Assembly (NCBI RefSeq): GCF_000158955.1
Contig: NZ_GG657757.1
Coordinates: 7,963,945 to 8,027,944, forward strand
Origin: Streptomyces viridochromogenes DSM 40736
Lineage (GTDB): Bacteria > Actinomycetota > Actinomycetes > Streptomycetales > Streptomycetaceae
DNA length: 64,000 nt
Direction of reading: 5' to 3'
The notes below the pieces were generated by a model. The model ran no database searches, had not been told where the DNA came from, and worked only from the letters and a program-made list of their open reading frames with translations. The position numbers were made by a program, and so were the translations under genes. This document shows positions 19,550-28,011 of this stretch, piece after piece (position 1 is the stretch's first letter; every line of letters begins with the position of its first letter).

Positions 19550-20143
19550 GTGCACCCGGACGGCCGCCTGGAACACCTCGGCCGCATCGACAGCCGGGTC
19601 AAGATTCGCGGCTTCCGCATCGAACTCGATGAGATCCGCTCCGTCCGGCTGGAAGACCCGGACGTACGGGCTGCCGCGGTGGCGGTCCACCGCGATGACC
19701 CCACCGACGCCGCAACCGCCCGCATCGACGCCTGCGTGACCCTGTCGCCCGCAGGCGACCCCGCCGCGGTGCGCAAACGGGCCGTGGCCCTCCTCGCCGA
19801 GTACATGCTCCCCGCAACGGTCACCGCACTGGACGCACTCCCGCTGACGGCCAACGGCAAACTCGATGCCGCCAAGCTCCCCGCGCCTGCCGCCCTGCGC
19901 CCTGCGGAGCGGGACACGACCCCGGCCACCGAGCCCGTCGACGACCGCACAGCAGTCCTGAAGGACATCTGGAGCGACGTGCTTCGAGCTCGGCGGCAAT
20001 CCCTGTCCGCCGTCCGCATCGGAGCCGCCCTGGGTGCCCGCGGTCTGCCGTCCCCGCGGCTGCGCGAGCTGTACCGGCACCCGACCGTCCGGGCAACGGC
20101 GGCGAGTCTCGCCCCATCGTCGAGGAGCAGCGGACCGGTGTGA
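19550..20143 (+). pseudogene. NRPS adenylation-domain C-terminal fragment with broken carrier domain
   Basis: The fragment encodes the end of an adenylation domain: motif A8 (GRIDSRVKIRGFRIE) and motif A10 (LPLTANGKLD). It continues into a carrier domain start (LKDIWSDVL). The carrier core is damaged: the bases still spell FELGGN in one frame, but the reading switches to SLSAVRIG in another, and the stretch before it is deleted. No start, core A motifs A1-A7 or further domains are present. This is a non-functional relic of a peptide synthetase gene. Confidence 0.75.
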
Positions 20144-20323
20144 GCGTCGGTTCTCGGGGTGCCAGTGTCGGCCGCACGGCTCAGTCGAGTCGCGAGGTCC
20201 GCGGCCCCGGCCTACATTGCGAATGCGGCGGATCGCTACGCAGAGCGCCGGCGCGCCACCATGCGCCGAGGGCAGCGCGTCCGTTCTCCGCCGCGGCAGC
20301 GGACCGCAACGAGGGGAACCTCC

Positions 20324-22930
20324 ATGTCCGAATCCGTCGACGGGCGCGTCCCCATCGGCGCGGCCGTTTCCGGCCGCCGTACGACCGGACCACATCCCGA
20401 CACGCCCTTCCCGGAGTTCTCGGAGCACCCAGGAGCGTCGGGATTTCCGCAGTTTTCGGGGCCTCCGGAGACGGCACAGCTCCTGAGTGAAGGGCCGCCG
20501 ACCCCCACCCCGGACACGGCGCTGGTCGAGCCTGAGGTCGGCAGCCCGTTCCCGTCCGCATACGGGCTCGGTGACGAGATGGTCGACCCGGCGGGCGACG
20601 AGTTCCGCGCCCTGCTCGGCGAGCTGTACGACGAGGAGCTCGACTCGACCCTGTGGGCACTCGTCGATGAGGCGGACGCCCATGTGCGAAGGCTGTTCCC
20701 TGCGAGCGCAGAGGGACCCGGCACCGATCTCGTCCGTGCCGAGCGCCTGCTGAGGACGTGGTCCGAACCACTGCACGAGTCGCTGGACGACCTGTTGGAA
20801 CGTATGGCGGCGGCACTTGCAGCCGAGGATCCGGGCGGCCTGAACGAGCGCCGGATCGTGGAAGTCCTTGAGGCCGTCGAACCCGGAGGGGAGCAGCTCT
20901 CCCCCGTCTTCGAGGACTTCCTCAAGTCCATCCGCAACAAGGCGGCGACGCTGGCGAACAGGGCGGCACGCCAGGCCCGGAGGGGTGTCGCCGCCGCCGG
21001 GCGGCTGGTCCCGGTGGCCGCCCTGCTGCGCAAGATCGCGCCACTGGTACGTCCACTGCTGCAGCGCGTCCTGCGGTACGCCCTCGACCGGCTGCCGCTG
21101 GCACTGCGCCCGTACGCGACCAGGTTGGCGCAGCGCTATCTGAAGACCGCGGGCGAGGTGACGGACGGTGCGCAAGCTCCGGTGGCCGTCCCCGACGTCA
21201 CGGCGCTCCAGCTCAGGTTCGACGCCACCTTGGCCGAATTGCTCTTCGCCGCCGACGAGTACGAGCAGGAGACACTGCTCGCCGCTGAGGCCGTGGCGGC
21301 CGACAGCGAGCAGGACGACACGCTCGCGCTGCTCGATACGGCACGTCAGCGGTTCGTCCAGGGGCTCGAGCACCTGGAGGAGGGGCAGGACCCGACCCGG
21401 CTGGTCGAGGAATTCCTGCCGGTGGCCGCCTTGCGCCTAGGCATCCGGCTGGCCGGCAGACGACGCGTCGTGCGGTTCCTCTCCGACTACCTCGGCCGGC
21501 TCATCGCACCGTACGTCGGCCCCCGGATCACTCCGGCGCTCTCCAGGGCCATCGTCGATGCCGGGCTGCGGATGGCAACCCTCGAAGCCCCGGAGCCGGA
21601 GGCCGAACAGCGGTGGTGGGAGCGGGAGCCGGGGCCGGTCTGGGAGAGCGACGCATATGCGCCCGGACTCGCGGCCGAAGCGCTCGCCACCCTGGTGGAG
21701 GACACCGCGGTACGGGTGGCCGGACTCGACGAGGAGTTGTTCGAGGACCCGCTGCTGCTGGAGTCCGCGGTCGTGGACGCCGTCCGGGAGGCCGCAGCGG
21801 CGAGCTTCCCGCACCAGGTGCTCCGGGCGGATGGGCTCGCCCCGCAGGCCGCGCTGCCCGCCGTGCCCTGGGTGGGGATGCCCCGGGGTGCGCCCCGCCG
21901 CTACCGCAAGTGCCTGCGCGTCTTCGACGTCACCATCACACCCCAGGCGGCCCGGGCCATCGGCATCCACGGCGGGCGTACGCTCGACGCGCATCTGCGG
22001 GAGCGGTGCCGGACCGCGGGTCCGGTGCGGGCCCGTATCCACCTTTACCAGGCCGTGCCGGGAACCCGGCTGGGCAGGATCGCGAGCTCGGAGGCCGAGG
22101 CGCTCGGCGGCAACGCCGCGGCCGGGCCCTCGTGGGAGTGGCTGCATCCGCTGACCCCGGCGGCGGCTGGACTGCTGCTCGGCGACCCGTCACTCAGCCA
22201 CGGGCAGGACGGTCACCCCGACGCGTCCTTCGGCCGCCTCTCCGGGCCCGGGCCGCTCGCGGTGCCACCTGGTCCGCCTCGGGTCGGTCAGCGCTTCTAC
22301 GCCGTCCAGCTGCCCGGTGCCCCGGCGCCGCTGCTGGAGGAGAGGAGCCGGCGGCCGGTGCGCCCGGCGGCCGGGCCTCCCGTAACCGCGGTGGTCGACG
22401 GCCGTAGGCGGGAGATCCGCGTGGCCGTTCACCTGCCCGAGGCATGGGCGCAGACGATGGCCGCAGCGCTGCGTCGGGGCGACAGTCCGGTCGTAGCGCT
22501 GGCCGAGCTGCGGCGTACCGTGGGTACGGCCCTGCGTCGGGCGCTGTCCGGCCCCGGGCATGCCTGGTTGCGTGTGGAGCAGAGGGCGGCGGCCGCTGAG
22601 CTGCCGGGTGGGTTCCGACGGGAGGTCACCGTGCCGGGGCGGGCCGATGCCGCCGCCCTCGCCCGCAGGCTGGCCACCTGGGTAGGCGTCGGGCTGTCCC
22701 GGACTCTCGCCCGCGAACGGTGTGCGCTCGTGGGCGCGACGACTGCGGAGGCCGACGGCATCACGCTGCTCGTTCACCTCGTGCAGCCGCCCGGATTCGA
22801 TCTGATCCACCGTACGGTGGCGCGGCCCGACGCGACCGCCGAGGTGGGAGGCGACGAACTTGCCGCCGAGCTGACCGGGGCGCCGCACGAGATCCGGGTG
22901 GAGATCATCCCTGGGTACCGCCGTGCTTGA
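20324..22930 (+). CDS. Large uncharacterised protein, first gene of a five-gene module
   Basis: An 868-residue protein I do not recognise. The first 75 residues or so are Pro/Gly/Glu-rich and probably disordered. An acidic helical region follows, then a basic amphipathic stretch with few acidic residues (LVPVAALLRKIAPLVRPLL, ALRPYATRLAQRYL, at about 225-275). The C-terminal part alternates strands with basic segments (HLPEAWAQTMAAALRRGD, VRVEIIPGYRR-like end). No signal peptide or clear transmembrane helix is seen. The ATG follows GAGGGG by 8 nt. It overlaps the next gene by 8 bases, so the two are co-translated. Confidence 0.7.
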   Translation: MSESVDGRVPIGAAVSGRRTTGPHPDTPFPEFSEHPGASGFPQFSGPPETAQLLSEGPPTPTPDTALVEPEVGSPFPSAYGLGDEMVDPAGDEFRALLGELYDEELDSTLWALVDEADAHVRRLFPASAEGPGTDLVRAERLLRTWSEPLHESLDDLLERMAAALAAEDPGGLNERRIVEVLEAVEPGGEQLSPVFEDFLKSIRNKAATLANRAARQARRGVAAAGRLVPVAALLRKIAPLVRPLLQRVLRYALDRLPLALRPYATRLAQRYLKTAGEVTDGAQAPVAVPDVTALQLRFDATLAELLFAADEYEQETLLAAEAVAADSEQDDTLALLDTARQRFVQGLEHLEEGQDPTRLVEEFLPVAALRLGIRLAGRRRVVRFLSDYLGRLIAPYVGPRITPALSRAIVDAGLRMATLEAPEPEAEQRWWEREPGPVWESDAYAPGLAAEALATLVEDTAVRVAGLDEELFEDPLLLESAVVDAVREAAAASFPHQVLRADGLAPQAALPAVPWVGMPRGAPRRYRKCLRVFDVTITPQAARAIGIHGGRTLDAHLRERCRTAGPVRARIHLYQAVPGTRLGRIASSEAEALGGNAAAGPSWEWLHPLTPAAAGLLLGDPSLSHGQDGHPDASFGRLSGPGPLAVPPGPPRVGQRFYAVQLPGAPAPLLEERSRRPVRPAAGPPVTAVVDGRRREIRVAVHLPEAWAQTMAAALRRGDSPVVALAELRRTVGTALRRALSGPGHAWLRVEQRAAAAELPGGFRREVTVPGRADAAALARRLATWVGVGLSRTLARERCALVGATTAEADGITLLVHLVQPPGFDLIHRTVARPDATAEVGGDELAAELTGAPHEIRVEIIPGYRRA

Positions 22931-24185
22931 CGACACCGCCGCGCTCCGGCTCCAGCTCGCCCGTCAGGTCGCGCACTGGCGCGGCGCCGTCAGCACCCTC
23001 TCCGACCCGGAGAACTTCGCCGCGGCGAGTGCCTGGCAGGCGCTGGAGCACGAACTCGGCGTGGCGATCCGGCGGCACCTCGGGGAAGCGGTCGAGGCGC
23101 TGCGCCGTGAGGCCGACGTGCTCACCGCGGAACTGCGCGCCGCCCGCGCCGGTCCCGACCTGGAGAGGCTGCGGCGGCGTATTGCCGTATTCCGTCGGAG
23201 CTACGCCCGTTCGGAGACGGCGATCGACTTCTTCGGCGACGCCGTGAACACGAGAACCTCGGGCAAGCTGGGCGCGCTGCTGCGGGCCTGCGATGTGCTC
23301 GCGGTCCGCAGTATGGCCGTGGTGCTGCGGCCGCTCGGCCGGCCCGTCCCTCGCGTCCTCACCTATGTCGACAAGGGGATGGGTGCGTCCATTCTCCGCA
23401 GCGGCCTGCGTTTTTGGGACGTGGGCGGCCCGACTGTCGCCGCCGCGATCAAGATCACCCGGCACAACCTGCACCGGCCCACTGCCCTGTTGCACGAGTC
23501 CGGGCATCAAGTCGCCTACAGCCTGGACTGGAACGACGAGCTGGCGGCAGCCCTGCGGGAGGATCTCGCGGCCGACGTCGAGGTGGGCGAGTCCTGGGCG
23601 AGTTGGGCGTCGGAAACCGCTGCGGACACCTTCGCCTTCGCCCACGCGGGCTATGCGGCCGTGGCGGCGCTCCACGACGTCCTGGCAGGGGAGCGAAGCA
23701 GACTCTTCGTCACTCGGCCCGGGGACCCTCACCCGGTGGGCTATTTAAGGGTGTTGCTCAACTGCGCCATGGCAAGGCGTTGTTACGGGGCCGGCCCTTG
23801 GGACGATCTTGCCCGCGCCTGGACGTTGGCGAACCCGCTCGGCGCCGCGCCGCCGGGCGAGCGCGAGCTGCTGGAGCGCTCGGTGCCGTGGCTTCCGCGC
23901 ATTGCCGAGGTATGTCTGTTCCGGCCCATGCGGGCGTTCGGCGGACGGCCCCTGACGGCGCTGGTCGACCCGGCGCGCGTGCGCCCGGACGCGTTGCGCC
24001 AGCTGGCTCGGGAAGCCGGGCCGTCGCTCCGTACCTCAGAGCACTGGCTGGACACGGAGGCGTTGCGCCTGCTGGCCCTCTCCGGCTGGCGGGCCGCCAC
24101 CGAGCCTGGGCACGCTGCACAGGTGGCGGCGGAGTTCGAGGACTGGATGACGCGGCTCGGACAGGGTGTCCGGGCCGCCGAGTGA
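22923..24185 (+). CDS. Putative zinc metallopeptidase (HExxH) of the module
   Basis: A 420-residue protein with LLHESGHQVAYSLDW: H191-E192-x2-H195 is a zincin active site. The segment ASETAADTFAFAHAGYA about 40 residues later supplies E231 as a likely third ligand, as in gluzincins. The N-terminal 100 residues are helical and charged. No signal peptide is visible, so it acts in the cytoplasm or is released by other means. Its GTG start overlaps the end of the large gene upstream. The family is not one I can name; the peptidase call rests on the motif and its context. Confidence 0.65.
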   Translation: MLDDTAALRLQLARQVAHWRGAVSTLSDPENFAAASAWQALEHELGVAIRRHLGEAVEALRREADVLTAELRAARAGPDLERLRRRIAVFRRSYARSETAIDFFGDAVNTRTSGKLGALLRACDVLAVRSMAVVLRPLGRPVPRVLTYVDKGMGASILRSGLRFWDVGGPTVAAAIKITRHNLHRPTALLHESGHQVAYSLDWNDELAAALREDLAADVEVGESWASWASETAADTFAFAHAGYAAVAALHDVLAGERSRLFVTRPGDPHPVGYLRVLLNCAMARRCYGAGPWDDLARAWTLANPLGAAPPGERELLERSVPWLPRIAEVCLFRPMRAFGGRPLTALVDPARVRPDALRQLAREAGPSLRTSEHWLDTEALRLLALSGWRAATEPGHAAQVAAEFEDWMTRLGQGVRAAE

Positions 24186-24201
24186 AACGAAGGAGGACAA
24201 G

Positions 24202-24393
24202 GTGGGCACACCGACTCCGGCTAATCCCGGAACTCCGGGCACTCAGGCACGCTCGACGGCTGCCCAGGCCGGCTCGAGAACCCAAACGGAATCCCAGATG
24301 CTGCAACAGATCATCGCTCATTCGGAGGTTCTCGGACGGCGCCTCGCTGGGCCGAAGTCCCCCGAGAGAACTCCGAAGCCCTTCTGGAAATAA
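24202..24393 (+). CDS. Small 63-residue hypothetical protein of the module
   Basis: A GTG six nt after GGAGG opens a 63-codon frame. The first 30 residues are Gly/Thr/Ala/Pro-rich and flexible. A short helix follows (QMLQQIIAHSEVLGRRL), then a basic, Pro-rich tail ending KPFWK. No homology is recognised. Its position between larger module genes, with a good ribosome-binding site, argues that it is real. Confidence 0.55.
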   Translation: MGTPTPANPGTPGTQARSTAAQAGSRTQTESQMLQQIIAHSEVLGRRLAGPKSPERTPKPFWK

Positions 24394-24441
24394 GGAAGCC
24401 GTGACCGTTCGCGCCCTCCGTACGATCTCCGGGAGCACATC

Positions 24442-25758
24442 ATGTTTCGTCAAATCGCGGCCCATATCAGCCCACCCAATCCGGCGCCCTCGGGCTTGCC
24501 GACACCACTCATCGACAGACAGCTGAACTTCCTCTTTCAGCAACATCCGGCTGATCTCGTGTCAGTGCTGGAGACCGGCTGGCGAAACAGCTTCAGATCA
24601 CCAGCGGTCCGCAACAGAGGGCCGCTCCGAGGAATCGTCGACACGCGTACCCCGCCACCACAGATCGCCTGGCCGACGACGCTCAACGGGCAGTTGGCGG
24701 GCGCTCTGACCACAATGAGCAGGCGGCCGTTCGTCCACGACCACATCATCTACGCGTATCTCATCGAAAACACAAGGGTGTTCGAGATTTTCCGAAAGGT
24801 GCTCAGCCTGTTTCTGCACGGCGAGCAGCTGGGCATCCCGCAGCGCCCGGAGACCTTCGAATGGCTCCGTACGACGGAGGAGCTGTTCTTCCGGAGCGGA
24901 ACGCCGCTCACCGTCCTCTCGATCGACAGTCAGCTTCGTCCGGACCTGCGCGCTACCAGGAGAAACGCTTATCAGCGCCTGCTGGGCATGGACCTCAACC
25001 ATGGCACGGATGACGGTTCGGTCTACCCGTACGAGAAGGCAGTGGCTGCCAACCGTGAACTAGTCATGATCCTGGAGGAGTTGCTGAGACAGGTCTGGGT
25101 CGGAATCGCCTACACCAATGTGGGCGTAAATGTAAACGGTCCGCTGCCCACCGACACGGCGGCGATTGCCAACCTCGCCCTGCGGTTGCAGAACATGCTC
25201 AACGAGCGACGGGGAAGCGCGCCCACACTGCCGAATCTGGCCCGGGAGGAGTTCGTCGCCGTAGCGGCGATGTCCTGGTTCCATATGACGCTGCTCTACA
25301 ACAGCCCCGTGGTGCTCGACCTGCAGGCCACGGCCACCAGTCCCGAGGACCGGCTCAGCCGGATCGGAGAGCGCGTGGGAATGCCGCCGCACAGCCGGTC
25401 GCACAGTTACTTCGTTCTCGCGCCGCTGCTCAGCCAGCTGCTCATCGAGATCGAGGCCGGTCTGTATTCCAGCCAGGTGGGAGCGCAGGCGCTCTTCGTA
25501 CCCCTGACTCCGGCGGGCGCAGGCAACCCGATCCGGTCGCGCCTGCGGGACATCATCCACCACTGGTCGCTGGCCACCGGCCGGGACCTGAGGTCCGCAG
25601 CGGTCGCTACGACCCGGGGTTTCGCGCCTCCGGCACCCGCCCCGACGGCCGGAGCGCCGGCAATGGCACCGACGACGAGCAACTCGGCGGCGGCGCCCCT
25701 CGCACCTGCCTCCCTTGACGCCTCGCGCACCCTGAGCCTGCAGACGCTCCGCGTCTGA
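24442..25758 (+). CDS. Uncharacterised protein of the module
   Basis: A 438-residue protein with no family I recognise. The body is largely helical (FVHDHIIYAYLIENTRVFEIF, LVMILEELLRQVWVGIAYT, LAPLLSQLLIEIEAGLYSS). The last 60 residues are Ala/Pro-rich and low in complexity. There is no signal peptide. The ATG follows GGGAG, and 16 nt separate it from the next gene. It could be a structural or scaffold partner of the neighbouring hydrolases, but that is only context. Confidence 0.65.
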   Translation: MFRQIAAHISPPNPAPSGLPTPLIDRQLNFLFQQHPADLVSVLETGWRNSFRSPAVRNRGPLRGIVDTRTPPPQIAWPTTLNGQLAGALTTMSRRPFVHDHIIYAYLIENTRVFEIFRKVLSLFLHGEQLGIPQRPETFEWLRTTEELFFRSGTPLTVLSIDSQLRPDLRATRRNAYQRLLGMDLNHGTDDGSVYPYEKAVAANRELVMILEELLRQVWVGIAYTNVGVNVNGPLPTDTAAIANLALRLQNMLNERRGSAPTLPNLAREEFVAVAAMSWFHMTLLYNSPVVLDLQATATSPEDRLSRIGERVGMPPHSRSHSYFVLAPLLSQLLIEIEAGLYSSQVGAQALFVPLTPAGAGNPIRSRLRDIIHHWSLATGRDLRSAAVATTRGFAPPAPAPTAGAPAMAPTTSNSAAAPLAPASLDASRTLSLQTLRV

Positions 25759-25774
25759 CACGAGGAGCCACCCG

Positions 25775-27688
25775 ATGAACCACGCCTCCTGGGAATCGGT
25801 CCCGCTGTCGGACCGGCCCGGCAGCGGGCCGGCGGCAGCCGCACTCGACGAACCACCCACCGAGATCGGGCACTGGTCGTACCCCGTCGTGAGCCCTCTG
25901 CGCGCACCGCACGAGATCCTCGCGCTGGCGGAGTCTTCCGGCGCGGGGCCAGTCGGCCTCCGCACGGGGGAGACCTGGACCGGGACGCCGCCGCAGGAAG
26001 ACTTCCTCCGACGGGTGCTCGCCGCTCACATGGCCCGCAGCCGGTCCCGGAAGGGCCGGCCGGGACGAGACCTCGAGCCGGGCGAACGCGCAGTGATCCC
26101 CGGCACGAACCTCGACATGAGGGCCGACGCGGCCGCCGCGGCCGGCCGCCTGCTCGCCGCCGCCAACCAGGCGCTCGCCGCCGCCCGCGGCCGCGGCGAC
26201 GAGGACGCCAGGAGAACCCGGCGTATCACCGTGGCCAGTGGCTACCGCGGCAGCGAACACCAGGAGCGGCTGTGGCGTACGTACTTCGGGCGCTACTACG
26301 AAGAGACGGCCGCTGCCCGCAGCGGGCTGCCCGGCGGGCCACACGGGGAAGCGGCCGTACGGCACATGATCGAGGTCTTCCGGATCCCCTCCCGGATCGC
26401 CGCGCCCGGATACAGCAACCACCAGAACGGCATCGCGATCGATCTCCTCCAGGAACGCGACCCGGCGGACCCTATCCGGAACAGCACCCGGCCCGAAGCC
26501 GTACAGCGATGGCGGCGCACCTGGTTCTTCCAGTGGTTGCAGGCCAACGCCGGCTCCTACGGGTTCGCCCCGTACGAGCGTGAGCCCTGGCACTGGGAGT
26601 ACCGGTCCGGCGGCGCGCCCCGCCGAGAGGCCGAGGCGGTGGAGCACGACCGCTGGACGTTCGCCGAGCCGACTGGATGGGAGGAATCCGCCGAACCGTC
26701 AGAGGCCGCTGAGCCGGAGGAGTACGAGGGGTACGGGTACGGGGAGGGCGCAGGCGAGGATCTCGACGCGCGCTGGGGGCCCGAAGGCACCCCGGAGGCG
26801 GCGGAACCGGAGGAGGGACAGGAACCGACGGAATGGCAGGAGGAAGCGGAGGGTGAGGAGGACCAGTGGGCTGCCGAAGCCGCTCCGGGTGAGGATCCGT
26901 ACCTCGAGTGGGAGCAGACCGTGTGGGGACAACCCGAATCGGTGCGGACGGAGGACCCGCAGTGGCACCTCACCACTGAGCAGACCGACACGAACCTCCC
27001 CACCGGACCGTTCGGGTCGCTCGTGGCCGACCTGCCGGGCGGACGGCGTTTCTCGTACACCTTCACCCGCGACGACGTGTTCTGGGCTGCCAAGCTGGTG
27101 TCACTGGAGGCCGGTGGCACCGATGACGCCGAGAACGCCGCCGTGATCTGGGCCATGCTGAACCGCTACGCGCTCTTCGCGCATAAAGACCGGGAATACC
27201 CGACGTTCACCTCTTTCATCCGCGCGTACTCCACTACGCTCCAGCCCGTGCTCCGGAACCCGAAGTCGGCCGAGGCCCATATGCACGACCGTGACTTCGT
27301 GCCCACGGGCGGGCACTACAAGGGGACGACCGTCCCACGCGGACAACTCGGCCGGCATCTCAAGACGCAGGCGGTGCCCTGGAGCGGCATCAAGCCCGAG
27401 TCGGCCAAGCGACTGGCGCTGCGCGCGCTGACCGGAGGCCTGCCCAACCCCGGCATCGGCAACGCCACGGAGTTCGCCTCGACCCGCATCTTCTGGCAAC
27501 GCAGGAACCACACGAAGGCGGAGCCGACCCGAGACCAGTGGCTGGACTACACGAAGGCCTTCGCACGCCACCGCAAGCTCCGCTGGATCGGTGACAGACC
27601 GGGCCTTGACCAGCGCGCGAACGCGTTCTTTGTCCACCGGGCCGCGGAAAAACTTCCCCCGGACGCGGTGCGTGTGTTGGTCCCCTGA
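25775..27688 (+). CDS. Two-domain peptidoglycan hydrolase: M15/VanY peptidase plus SleB-like domain
   Basis: A 637-residue protein. Residues about 150-280 form an M15B (VanY-type) zinc carboxypeptidase: SGYRGSEHQ, then S-N-H-Q-N-G-I-A-I-D at 214-223 (the S-x-H-x2-G-x-A-x-D motif) and EPWHWEY at about 270 (E-x2-H). An acidic Glu/Pro/Tyr linker covers roughly 300-395. From about residue 420 another domain has LVSLEAGGTDDAENAAVIWAML-like sequence around E445, resembling cell-wall hydrolases of the SleB/Hydrolase_2 type. No signal peptide is evident even though the substrate would be cell wall. It is the last gene of the module. Confidence 0.75.
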   Translation: MNHASWESVPLSDRPGSGPAAAALDEPPTEIGHWSYPVVSPLRAPHEILALAESSGAGPVGLRTGETWTGTPPQEDFLRRVLAAHMARSRSRKGRPGRDLEPGERAVIPGTNLDMRADAAAAAGRLLAAANQALAAARGRGDEDARRTRRITVASGYRGSEHQERLWRTYFGRYYEETAAARSGLPGGPHGEAAVRHMIEVFRIPSRIAAPGYSNHQNGIAIDLLQERDPADPIRNSTRPEAVQRWRRTWFFQWLQANAGSYGFAPYEREPWHWEYRSGGAPRREAEAVEHDRWTFAEPTGWEESAEPSEAAEPEEYEGYGYGEGAGEDLDARWGPEGTPEAAEPEEGQEPTEWQEEAEGEEDQWAAEAAPGEDPYLEWEQTVWGQPESVRTEDPQWHLTTEQTDTNLPTGPFGSLVADLPGGRRFSYTFTRDDVFWAAKLVSLEAGGTDDAENAAVIWAMLNRYALFAHKDREYPTFTSFIRAYSTTLQPVLRNPKSAEAHMHDRDFVPTGGHYKGTTVPRGQLGRHLKTQAVPWSGIKPESAKRLALRALTGGLPNPGIGNATEFASTRIFWQRRNHTKAEPTRDQWLDYTKAFARHRKLRWIGDRPGLDQRANAFFVHRAAEKLPPDAVRVLVP

Positions 27689-27708
27689 ACCGCTCCCTGC
27701 GGCATCCC

Positions 27709-27979
27709 GCCCAGCCGAGTCCGCCATCGGCGTTCTGGCCGCCTTCGCCCGCGCCGGGGTCGCCGTCCCGGGCCGGGTCTCGGTGGTCGGGTACGACGAC
27801 ACGCCGTCCCGGCTGAGCTGCTTCAACTCACCACGGTCAGTCAAGGCGCCCGGGAGCAGGTGGGGTATGCCGTGACCGCCGCGGTCGAACGCCTCGACCA
27901 GAACCGCACCGAGCACCGCGAGGTCGTCCTCACCCCGCGTCTCGTCCTGCGCGGCACGACGGCGCCGCGTCCAGCGTGA
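27709..27979 (+). pseudogene. C-terminal remnant of a LacI-family regulator
   Basis: The sequence encodes the last part of a LacI-type sugar-binding domain. One frame reads AIGVLAAFARAGVAVPGRVSVVGYDD. It then shifts to LTTVSQGAREQVGYAV, TAAVERLDQNRTEHREVV and LTPRLVLRGTTAP before a stop. The DNA-binding domain and start are missing and one frameshift is present near 27815. Confidence 0.75.
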
Positions 27980-28011
27980 ACACCTCCCTGAGCCGCTGCC
28001 CACGGCACTGA

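Noticed and set aside
19001..21373. 790-codon minus-strand frame covering the E2 remnant and the large unknown gene
   Set aside because: Only its last part is E2-like; the rest is antisense to the plus-strand gene that has a good ribosome-binding site.
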